A stretch of 64,000 nucleotides of DNA from Pseudocolwellia sp. AS88 (GTDB lineage Bacteria > Pseudomonadota > Gammaproteobacteria > Enterobacterales > Alteromonadaceae). This document shows positions 9,808 to 17,229 of the stretch, piece after piece. Both the position numbers and the translations under genes were made by a program. The stretch covers positions 186,001-250,000 of the forward strand of contig NZ_JAUPEC010000003.1 of NCBI RefSeq assembly GCF_030551755.1, written 5' to 3'. The first letter of the stretch is position 1, and each line of letters begins with the position of its first letter. The notes below the pieces were generated by a model, which saw only the letters and a program-made list of their open reading frames with translations, searched no databases and was not told the origin of the DNA.

Positions 9808-10836
9808 TTATATTCTGTATCTAATTTGTATATTTAAGACGGGGTCAATCTCTATTATATCGGTGTCTTTTAATTTATGTTTATATTGAGCGCTAATATC
9901 AAAGCCATTTTGACCTACCCATTGAACACCCGCTAACCAATAACTAGTCGATTGAGTGGCGTTACTTATTCCGTTATCCACTTCAGTGCTTTGATAACCT
10001 ATTTGAACATAAGTTGATAAGGTTTCTCTAGGATTCATCCATAGTGTTTCAATTAGCGCATTCAGGGTATCATTTTTTGCAGTGGAGCCTATAGATGATT
10101 CTGCTTTGAACTGCCATTGGTAATAGTAATAAGATAAATCAATTCCAAACTTTTGTCGCTCGGTTATTACGTTTCGATTTAATACATCACCGGTAAACCA
10201 TGATACACCCGCAACAATATTTTTATTACTTGATGTGCCAATACGACCTGAAAAAACATGTGGATTTCCTTGGCTTTTTATTTCATTGCCTGAACCACGA
10301 GTCAGGGCAATTTCATATTCAAATTGAGGCAGTATGCCATTAATTGAAACGCCCCAATCTGTTTTTCTACCTCGATCATTAAAAGTGAATTGGCGTAATG
10401 TTCCGTTCGTATCTGTATCGTGTTCTAGGCCATAAGGTATTTCAAAATGGCCAACCTTAATATTAAATTGTCCTTGGCTTAACCCTGTATAATTAAAATT
10501 AGCGATACGCCATGTTAACTGAGTATCGTTGCCATGATCGAAGGTAAATGGAGGGTTATTATTGTTATTAATTTTCACAATATAAGGCTGAAAGAGTAAT
10601 GTACCAATATCAGCTGTTTCACCACTAAATACTTTATGAATATCTATACCAATAACATGCTGAAAAGAGTTATGATTTGTATCAGTATTATGAGTAAGGC
10701 GTGTTGAGGCATCAATAGTCCAACGACTATTTTTACCTAGAAAATCAGACTCTTCAGGACTTGCAAATGATAGCTGAGAAAACAACAGCAAGTATGTCTG
10801 AATAATAAGTAAGAGAGCTAAGAATATTTTATTCAT
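9808..10836 (-). CDS. Outer-membrane beta-barrel (porin-like) protein
   Basis: 342 residues. A hydrophobic signal sequence (about 1–25, ending SFASPEES) is followed by repeated amphipathic beta-strand patterns and a terminal IQIRYRI. The segment FNIKVGHFEIPYGLEHDTDTNG is typical of porins of the phosphate-selective O/P type. It is the first gene of the operon with a secreted protein (28 bases downstream) and a GGDEF–EAL enzyme. A perfect 12-bp palindrome sits just upstream of the start. The ribosome-binding site is weak by eye. Confidence 0.75.
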   Translation of the reverse strand: MNKIFLALLLIIQTYLLLFSQLSFASPEESDFLGKNSRWTIDASTRLTHNTDTNHNSFQHVIGIDIHKVFSGETADIGTLLFQPYIVKINNNNNPPFTFDHGNDTQLTWRIANFNYTGLSQGQFNIKVGHFEIPYGLEHDTDTNGTLRQFTFNDRGRKTDWGVSINGILPQFEYEIALTRGSGNEIKSQGNPHVFSGRIGTSSNKNIVAGVSWFTGDVLNRNVITERQKFGIDLSYYYYQWQFKAESSIGSTAKNDTLNALIETLWMNPRETLSTYVQIGYQSTEVDNGISNATQSTSYWLAGVQWVGQNGFDISAQYKHKLKDTDIIEIDPVLNIQIRYRI

Positions 10837-10849
10837 AAATTTATATTGT

Positions 10850-10861
10850 TAAACCGGTTTA
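10850..10861. promoter_or_regulatory. Palindromic operator candidate TAAACCGGTTTA
   Basis: A perfect 12-bp palindrome 14–25 bases before the start codon of the barrel protein. The AAACCGGTTT core, with its central CG step, resembles LacI/GalR-family operators. Its closeness to the start would block transcription or translation initiation if bound. No LacI gene is in the window. Confidence 0.45.
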
Positions 10862-11003
10862 CCTACAGTAAAAAAGACAAAAGATTAAGTCTATAGATAT
10901 AAGAATGTATCTAATAACTTATCTTATTATTGTAGTATACAATTAGCGTAAGCGATAAATTAAATAGCCTGTATAAAGGTTTATTTATAAATCTATTAAT
11001 AAA

Positions 11004-11234
11004 TAACCTGAACTCTGGATAAGCAGTTATGCCTAATATTGTTATTTAACCCTCTAACGTCGTTATTTTTATTGCTAATAGCCAGCTATTAGTCAAGAAA
11101 AATGCCTTGTTATAGAATTAAATTCCAACATTAGGAGAGTAACAAATCATTTAAACAAATGGTGTTGAAATAATTTACTTATAAAGTATTTAAAATCAAT
11201 GCATTACAAAATCCATTATCCAGGGTTCAGGTTA
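11004..11234. mobile_element. MITE copy, family A (about 231 bp)
   Basis: The outer ends read AACCTGAACTCTGGATAA on the left and, reverse-complemented, AACCTGAACCCTGGATAA on the right. The interior is recognisably homologous to the copy at 21974 (shared stretches such as GTTATTTAACC and CAACATTAGG). No ORF is present. With the TIR taken as starting at AACCTG, AAAT flanks both sides as a possible 4-bp duplication. It lies upstream of the c-di-GMP operon promoter and downstream of the antiporter stop. Confidence 0.8.
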
Positions 11235-11287
11235 AATAATGACCTTTTCACTTAACTGGCCATTATTTAATTGATTTTGATTATATA

Positions 11288-12967
11288 TTAAGGCTGTGGC
11301 TCAATGGTATTTGAAGGAAGAATTGTTCGCTCTTCATTTACTACTTGGGATTCTATAATGTTTTCGCTAGTACTTTCATTTACCATTAAAGTCGCTATTT
11401 CGTTTCTTGCATGAATAAGCGAATTAATTTTGAATTTATTTAAAGCCAGCTTCTCTTTTCGTGTATTCACTTGAGTAATTATATTAGCGTCAGGATAGTA
11501 ATTTAAAACGGCTTCAATAATCACTTGTTTGGTAACCAGAGAGTCAAGGGTCAAAATAACCGAATGAGAGTCTTTAACTTTTAGTGAATCTAATACAGGT
11601 AATTTATCTAAATGACCAAAATAGGCAATGTAGCCACGTTCTCTGGCAACTAAAACATGCTGTAAGTTATCTGAAATAATATAGAACTTCACATTGTTCT
11701 TTTCTAATTTTCGAGCAACGATTTTACCTAAAATTTCAAAGCCACAAATAATGGTATGTCCTGAAGCGTCAATCGGTGTGATTTTATCTGACTCAAAAAA
11801 GTCATCCGCAAATAGAGCCGCAATCTTATAAATATTATTTACCATAAACGGCGTTACTATCATCGACAATACTGTTATCAGAATTAACGAGCTTTGCAGT
11901 TCGGAAGTAATAATATTTTGATTACCTGCTAAGGTAAAAATAGCAAACGAGAATTCGCCAATTTGACACAGAGCAATGGCTGACTTTACAGATTCACTTT
12001 TGTTGGATTTATGTCGAATTAATAAGAAGATAATAACCGCTTTAACCAGCATAACTAATACAAGTAAAGACAACACAATAAAGAAATTACTAGCAAAATA
12101 TGATACATCTATTTTGGTACCAATTGAGAAGAAGAAGGCACCTAATAATAAGTCTTTATATGATGCAATATCTGTTTCTACTTTCAAATGAAACTTGGTT
12201 TCAGCAATGATCATCCCAGCAATAAATGCCCCTAAAGAATAACTAAAGCCAAACGAGTGGGCGATAAGTGATGTGCCTAATACAATAGTGAATACCGAGC
12301 CTAAAAATAATTCTTCCATTTGTGCTTTAGACGAAAAATGTAATAACCAGGCGATAATTCTTTTACCAATAGTAAACATAAATACGATGATAATTGTGCC
12401 ATATAACGCAGTTTTAAGCAGAATATCGCTTAAGGGTAAGCTGTCGTCAGCTAAAAAGCTGATAAGTAATAAAATAGGGATTACAGCAATATCTTGAAAT
12501 ATAAGAACTGCAACAGACTTCTCACCATAAGGTGTGATTATATCTTTCGATTTTTTTAAATAAGGTAATACGATAGCGGTAGAAGAAAGACTAAATGCTA
12601 AGGAGATAATAACCGATGAAGTTACATCAACTGAAAAGGCAAAATAAGCTAAACAAAATATAGAGATCGAACATAAAGCGACTTGCATAAAGCCATTGAA
12701 AAATATGAGATATTTTAATTTATGTAGCTTAGCGAAAGACATCTCTAAGCCAATGGTAAACATTAAGAAAACTATGCCAAATTCGCCAATAAGATCGAGT
12801 GAATTGTGGCTGTCGGCAGCTCCTCCATCAATACTAAAAACAATACTAATAATAGTACCTGTGATGATGTAGCCAATAATATGTGAGATAGAAAATTTGG
12901 TCAGTATGATATTTAAAACACTTGCTAGCGCTAATGAAACAGCAAGAATGATAAGAGTAGAGTCCAT
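11288..12967 (-). CDS. CPA2-family cation:proton antiporter with RCK/TrkA-N domain
   Basis: 559 residues. About 12–13 membrane helices over residues 1–385 (Na_H_Exchanger fold; motif FLMFTIGLEMSFAKL), then a cytoplasmic nucleotide-binding domain starting near HTIICGFEILGKIVARKLEKN, an incomplete GxGxxG pattern (CGFEILG). The classical KefB/C glutathione-adduct gating features are not obvious. It likely exchanges K+ or Na+ for protons. A second, better-conserved relative lies at 22359. Monocistronic, with no close neighbours on its strand. Confidence 0.85.
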   Translation of the reverse strand: MDSTLIILAVSLALASVLNIILTKFSISHIIGYIITGTIISIVFSIDGGAADSHNSLDLIGEFGIVFLMFTIGLEMSFAKLHKLKYLIFFNGFMQVALCSISIFCLAYFAFSVDVTSSVIISLAFSLSSTAIVLPYLKKSKDIITPYGEKSVAVLIFQDIAVIPILLLISFLADDSLPLSDILLKTALYGTIIIVFMFTIGKRIIAWLLHFSSKAQMEELFLGSVFTIVLGTSLIAHSFGFSYSLGAFIAGMIIAETKFHLKVETDIASYKDLLLGAFFFSIGTKIDVSYFASNFFIVLSLLVLVMLVKAVIIFLLIRHKSNKSESVKSAIALCQIGEFSFAIFTLAGNQNIITSELQSSLILITVLSMIVTPFMVNNIYKIAALFADDFFESDKITPIDASGHTIICGFEILGKIVARKLEKNNVKFYIISDNLQHVLVARERGYIAYFGHLDKLPVLDSLKVKDSHSVILTLDSLVTKQVIIEAVLNYYPDANIITQVNTRKEKLALNKFKINSLIHARNEIATLMVNESTSENIIESQVVNEERTILPSNTIEPQP

Positions 12968-13198
12968 TATAACGCCTTGAGTGAAGTGTTTGTTTTGAAT
13001 TATGCAAAATATACACCATAAGATAAAGCTATTTTTAGTGTAAAAGCACTTATTATTTAGATAGATAAAATATCGAAATTATACGGAAAGAATAAAAGGT
13101 GTGTGTAGTTGACCTAAGAGGATAATTCAGCACCTTTTTAGGGCGATAAGTTGAGCTTATTGTTGCGTGAAAGAGGAGGGGCGTTTTGCAATAAGGAC

Positions 13199-13858
13199 TT
13201 ATTTTCCTAACCAATCTATAAGGTCTTGCTGAGTATCAATATCGATAACTGCTCTGTTTAATAAAACGGGTTGTAGATTGTCTTTATTTTTATGTAAAAG
13301 AGCTTTAGCGCCTTTATCTCCATGTAGAGTGGCTAGTTCTTTAAAATAATGTTGTGGGAAAATAGCTGGGGGCATTAGTTCTTTTTCTGCCTGAGCACAA
13401 ACCAATTTGTTAGGTGTTGATAACGATTGCTCAATTAAATGGATGTAGTCATCAGTAGTTAACGCTACTTGGTCGGCTAGGGTGATCATTATGTGACTTG
13501 GCTTCGCTGAACTTTGCACTTCAAGTATCTCAGATACTGATTGAGCAATGGTATGACCTAAACCTAGATGGGCGTTTTCACAATAATGAATACCATGACG
13601 TTCACTAATTAAAGCTGACAGTTGTTGATGATAAGTTCCCGTCGCTATCAGCAAATTATCGTCAGCTATTTTCAACGCCTGCAAAGCATTATTCAGCTGA
13701 TTTAATACATGTTCAATTAAGGTTGTAGATTGTTTTTTAGGTGAAGTCGTTAACGTTTGCCTAGAACTTAATGTTGATAACAGCTTAATACCATTAAAGC
13801 GCTGACTTTTACCTGCAGCCAACAGAATGATTTTTAAGTTGTAGTCACTATTGCTCAT
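13199..13858 (-). CDS. mocA: MocA-like molybdenum cofactor cytidylyltransferase / NTP transferase
   Basis: 219 residues, MobA-like NTP-transferase fold. The nucleotide-binding start ILLAAGKSQRFNGIKLL (about 10–26) and the acidic metal site ITLADQVALT are visible. Its start overlaps the xdhC stop as ATGA, so the two are co-translated. Such proteins attach CMP to molybdopterin for xanthine-dehydrogenase-type enzymes. No intact Mo-hydroxylase gene is nearby, only a degraded fragment upstream, so the present substrate enzyme must be elsewhere or lost. An insertion around residues 30–42 (SSRQTLTTSPKKQ) is unusual. Confidence 0.78.
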   Translation of the reverse strand: MSNSDYNLKIILLAAGKSQRFNGIKLLSTLSSRQTLTTSPKKQSTTLIEHVLNQLNNALQALKIADDNLLIATGTYHQQLSALISERHGIHYCENAHLGLGHTIAQSVSEILEVQSSAKPSHIMITLADQVALTTDDYIHLIEQSLSTPNKLVCAQAEKELMPPAIFPQHYFKELATLHGDKGAKALLHKNKDNLQPVLLNRAVIDIDTQQDLIDWLGK

Positions 13859-14910
13859 AAAATATGGCTAATCGATTGCGCTTTCTTGTTATGTAAACTT
13901 GCATGACATTCAGAAAGAATTGCTAGCGCGATGCTTTCTGGTAATGTACCGCCAATACTTAAACCAGCTGGTCCTGAAAAAACAAAAGGTAAGCTTTGTT
14001 CATTAACTTTAGCTTGGGTAATTACTTGCTGCTTTCTATTGTTAGGGCCAAGTAAGGCTAAGTATTTCAGCTGACTTGTCGCTAAGGCTTGCAATGCTTG
14101 TGCATCAATCTCAACATTATGACTCATCAACACTGCAGCATTCACATCTTCCTGACCAGCAAACGAAGTAAGTACGCTTGCATCGCCTTTAATAATATTG
14201 TCGACGCTTGAAAAGTATTCTTTTCGTGCGTTGGCTGGGCGCGGATCCCACAAAGACACTTTCCAACCTAATTGTTGAGCTATATTCACTAAAGGTCGGG
14301 CATCAATGCCACCACCCACGACTAACAGGTGTGGCTCAGGAATGATGGGAGAGGCTAACCATTCAGTATTCGTGTCTTTTATAATTTCTTGCTGAGAGTG
14401 ACTATGTGCTGAATTAACCAAAGCTGCAGTTTCTGAAAGATCAGCAATGTCTTCAGCTTCAAAATAAGCTTGTTCAATTTGTTTGTTCGAGACATCAGTG
14501 TTAACAATACTCTGATAATAATAACCTGATGTACGTTGTTTAAGTGCACTATACACTTGGTCTAAGGCTAAATAGTTATTGTTCTGGTTAATTTGCTGCA
14601 GCATGATGTAGATAGTGCCACCACAGCCAATACCGAGATGAAAAGATAAATCGTCTTCATCTGAACCGTCGTAACAAACCAAAATCGATTGACCTGTTTG
14701 CATGACTTTACGAGCATTAATACCAATATCTGACTCTAAACAACCGCCACTTAGCATACCCAACTGATCGCCTTGGCTACTAAATAGCATCATGGCTCCT
14801 GGCTTTCTGTAGCAAGGACCACGAGTGTCGTAAATGGTCGCTAAAACCCAATCTGAATTATCTCGGTTGGGATACCACTTAGCGAGTAAGTGGGATAAAT
14901 GGTTACTCAT
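13855..14910 (-). CDS. xdhC: XdhC-family molybdenum cofactor maturation protein
   Basis: 351 residues. The N-terminal XdhC/CoxI domain has ATIYDTRGPCYRKPGAMML and the conserved cysteine segments LSGGCLESDI and GIGCGGTIYI. The C-terminal Rossmann-like domain begins LLVVGGGIDARPLV and contains AAVLMSHNVEIDAQAL. XdhC binds and inserts sulfurated Mo cofactor into xanthine-dehydrogenase-family enzymes. It is directly upstream of, and overlaps, a mocA-like gene; downstream of a decayed 2Fe-2S subunit gene, which suggests the original operon was [Fe-S subunit–large subunit]–xdhC–mocA. Confidence 0.87.
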   Translation of the reverse strand: MSNHLSHLLAKWYPNRDNSDWVLATIYDTRGPCYRKPGAMMLFSSQGDQLGMLSGGCLESDIGINARKVMQTGQSILVCYDGSDEDDLSFHLGIGCGGTIYIMLQQINQNNNYLALDQVYSALKQRTSGYYYQSIVNTDVSNKQIEQAYFEAEDIADLSETAALVNSAHSHSQQEIIKDTNTEWLASPIIPEPHLLVVGGGIDARPLVNIAQQLGWKVSLWDPRPANARKEYFSSVDNIIKGDASVLTSFAGQEDVNAAVLMSHNVEIDAQALQALATSQLKYLALLGPNNRKQQVITQAKVNEQSLPFVFSGPAGLSIGGTLPESIALAILSECHASLHNKKAQSISHIL

Positions 14911-14945
14911 AAAAATTTATACGGCAAATATTTTTAGTAGTCATA

Positions 14946-15146
14946 TTAAGCCTCCTTAGTTAAATCATCAGTTGTTTCAGCGATGGTTTGCTTAATTCTT
15001 TGGTAGGTCACACAAGGATAGATATTACCTTGCATTATGGTTTCAATTTCTTCTTGGCTCAGCTTAGGATTAGTCTTTAATAATCTGTCGGCATTCAACA
15101 TATTATCTGTTTTATAGTAACCACAATGTGGAACGCAATTATTGAG
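14946..15146 (-). pseudogene. Decayed 2Fe-2S subunit of a Mo-hydroxylase (IorA/CoxS-like), C-terminal remnant
   Basis: The minus strand reads NCVPHCGYYKTDNML, then NADRLLKTNPKLSQEEIE, then TIMQGNIYPCVTYQRIKQ, and ends at a TAA at 14946–14948. This follows, position by position, the C-terminal [2Fe-2S] domain of the small subunit of isoquinoline-oxidoreductase-like enzymes (usual forms QCGYCQTGQ and GNICRCGTY). One cysteine of each CxxC-like motif is lost (CGYC to CGYY, CRC to YPC), an in-frame TAG lies at 15147–15149, and no N-terminal half or start is recognisable. It sits 36 bases upstream of xdhC, on the same strand, consistent with a former operon. Confidence 0.7.
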
Positions 15147-15334
15147 CTAAGCACTTTACCAAGCACGCAAGCAAATCTTTTGTCGAGGACAAACACCACT
15201 TTCAAATAACACCCATATAGATTAACGGTTTATTGCAAATTTAACAAAAGTATAAACATTCTGAAATTGTTACAAAATGCTAAATATTTATAAGATAAGC
15301 AGCCTGTTTTACAGGTTAAATTGAGGTTTATATT

Positions 15335-15365
15335 CCGATAACCCTAGCTGAGTTTGGGTTATCGG
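15335..15365 (-). terminator. Stem-loop after the Nramp-like gene
   Basis: CCGATAACCC and GGGTTATCGG form a perfect 10-bp stem with an 11-base loop, 40 bases beyond the stop of the Nramp-like gene. No T-run follows on either strand, so it may be a Rho-type 3' end or an mRNA-stabilising structure. Confidence 0.5.
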
Positions 15366-15405
15366 ATGGAAAGGAATGATAAAGTTAAATTCGTTAGTTA
15401 AAACT

Positions 15406-16644
15406 CTAGCCGAGCAATTTCATATATAAGAAATAGCCACCCGCGGCAAACATAGTGATGATGCCAATAACACTCCAAAGCTGTAGTAAAAATGATGGTC
15501 GATGTTCAACAGGTATTTCATCAGATATCATGGCTTTATGGTTAAGTATTGCAATAAAAGGTGCCGTAGTAAAACTGATACTGGTCGCAAAATCTATGAA
15601 TACTCCAAATGAAGAGGTGAAGAAATAAATGATCACCATTACCCCTGCAAGTTGCATCAATAAAAAGGCAACATACAGGGATTTGTTGTCTTGATCACTA
15701 CTAAAAATTCGGCTCAGCATACGTGGTGAGCCATCCATTAAAGCAAATTGTGTTGATACCATAACTACAATGGCTGTGGTTCCTATAATAGGAAAAATCC
15801 ATTGCCCCATCGTATCGGTAAATAAAGATATCAAAAACTTGGCAAAGCCTGCAGGCGATGATTGCGGGAAGTCGACACCTGTTCGGTAAATAAGTACTGC
15901 GCCAATAAATACGAAGCAAATAGCGATAATGATAGTAATAATGTAGCCCGTATTAATATCGAACAAGACGTTCTTAACATTTTGCTTAGCTTCATTGTCT
16001 GAGTGATCTTTGTTGTGTTTTACTGCTGACCACGCAGATAAAAAGAAAGATGCACTTGGCGGATTCGGCATCCAACCTGCCATAGCCACTAAAAACAGTA
16101 AAAATCCTGAAGTTATTTCAATGTTTGGAAACAGTGATGTAGTACTATTAAAACCATCGGGCGCAATAATCGCAACAGTAATAAAGCAGAGTAGGGTGAA
16201 TGTAAACACCATTAATTTCGAGAACTTCTCGAAAAGCCCATAACCTGAAGCGACTAACAAACTGCATAAACAAGCAAACACAATAAGTACAACCCAAATA
16301 TCAGCTATAGATAAACCGAGTACATATTTGATGATACCTGCAGTAAGTAAAGCCACCGCAGCAGTAGATATAAATAGGTCGATAAGTACGGATATGATCA
16401 GCAACCATTTGGCATAAAATCCGGTGTCTTTGTATACGTAAAGCAGAGATTTACCTGTGATTGCTGAATACTGTACAGCAAAACGAAATAATGGGTATTT
16501 AACCAGTGAAGCTAAAATGACAAGTGCGAGCAAGCTTAAACCATATTCGGCACCGGCTCGAGTTGATTGAACAAGATGGGATACACCTATCGCCATCGCG
16601 GCGAAAACTATCCCAGGACCTAAGCGCCCTAATAATGCAAACAT
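15406..16644 (-). CDS. Nramp-related membrane transporter, atypical metal site
   Basis: 412 residues with about 11 hydrophobic helices. The N-terminus RLGPGIVFAAMAIGVSHLVQSTRAGAEYG aligns with Nramp helix 1, but the metal-binding DPGN is GPGI and the helix-6 MPH motif reads MPNPPS. Loss of the Asp/Asn and of the His suggests that it does not carry typical divalent transition metals; other Nramp-related groups with altered sites move Mg2+, Al3+ or organic cations. It follows a TonB receptor and a SnoaL-like protein in one operon (15-base gap), so its cargo is likely tied to the receptor's ligand. Confidence 0.75.
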   Translation of the reverse strand: MFALLGRLGPGIVFAAMAIGVSHLVQSTRAGAEYGLSLLALVILASLVKYPLFRFAVQYSAITGKSLLYVYKDTGFYAKWLLIISVLIDLFISTAAVALLTAGIIKYVLGLSIADIWVVLIVFACLCSLLVASGYGLFEKFSKLMVFTFTLLCFITVAIIAPDGFNSTTSLFPNIEITSGFLLFLVAMAGWMPNPPSASFFLSAWSAVKHNKDHSDNEAKQNVKNVLFDINTGYIITIIIAICFVFIGAVLIYRTGVDFPQSSPAGFAKFLISLFTDTMGQWIFPIIGTTAIVVMVSTQFALMDGSPRMLSRIFSSDQDNKSLYVAFLLMQLAGVMVIIYFFTSSFGVFIDFATSISFTTAPFIAILNHKAMISDEIPVEHRPSFLLQLWSVIGIITMFAAGGYFLYMKLLG

Positions 16645-16658
16645 ATTAACTTCCTATA

Positions 16659-17150
16659 TTATGGCGTTTGTGGATCGAGATTAACTTGACGAGAAACAAT
16701 TTCACAGCGCTTTCCATCAAAATGCAGTATGTCTTGATAATGACCTGTGATATTCATTGCCTGTGATTTTGGTTCTGTTAGCTTAAGTAAAGTAAGAGTG
16801 AAGAAAGTCTTTGCTTGATAGCTATCTTTACTCAGTAGCCTTATCTGTACATCATTTACAATATGATGAGTTTTTGTTGTTGCTAGCGCAAGACTTAATC
16901 GTTCTTTGATCTCCTCTCGTCCATTTAATAAGATGTCCAGTTTTTTAACTTCAAATAATGAATCTTGGCTAAATAACTCACCATAGTCTTTAACAGGTCC
17001 ATTATCACGTAGTTTAGGATAGGCACGTATTGTTTGCTCGCAAATAGAGTGAGGGTTTTGAGTAGTCTCTGCAATTGAAGAGGCACTATTTGCCACTGTA
17101 TTTGCACTAAATAGAAGTACAGTGGACATAAAAAAGTATAATAACTTCAT
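16659..17150 (-). CDS. Secreted SnoaL/NTF2-like protein
   Basis: 163 residues with a signal peptide (cut near NTVANSAS). The body has the cone-fold pattern of the NTF2/SnoaL superfamily: an N-terminal helix (IRAYPKLRDNGPVKDYGELFSQDSLFEV), the LNGREEIKERL turn, and C-terminal strands ending with GHYQDILHFDGKRCEI. Such proteins act as small hydrolases, isomerases or ligand binders; no catalytic residues can be assigned. It is the middle gene of the TonB-receptor/Nramp operon and should act in the periplasm on, or bind, the imported compound. Confidence 0.7.
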   Translation of the reverse strand: MKLLYFFMSTVLLFSANTVANSASSIAETTQNPHSICEQTIRAYPKLRDNGPVKDYGELFSQDSLFEVKKLDILLNGREEIKERLSLALATTKTHHIVNDVQIRLLSKDSYQAKTFFTLTLLKLTEPKSQAMNITGHYQDILHFDGKRCEIVSRQVNLDPQTP

Positions 17151-17229
17151 AATTTAAAGGTCTTAATTAAGGTAAAACTTAAAGATAAACAGAGGTATAG
17201 CAAAATTTGATATACCTCTGCAAAGGAAC

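Noticed and set aside
13094-13138. AAAAGGTG / CACCTTTT inverted repeat as a terminator
   Set aside because: The 29-base loop and 8-bp AT-rich stem make it weak, and its position fits no gene end convincingly.
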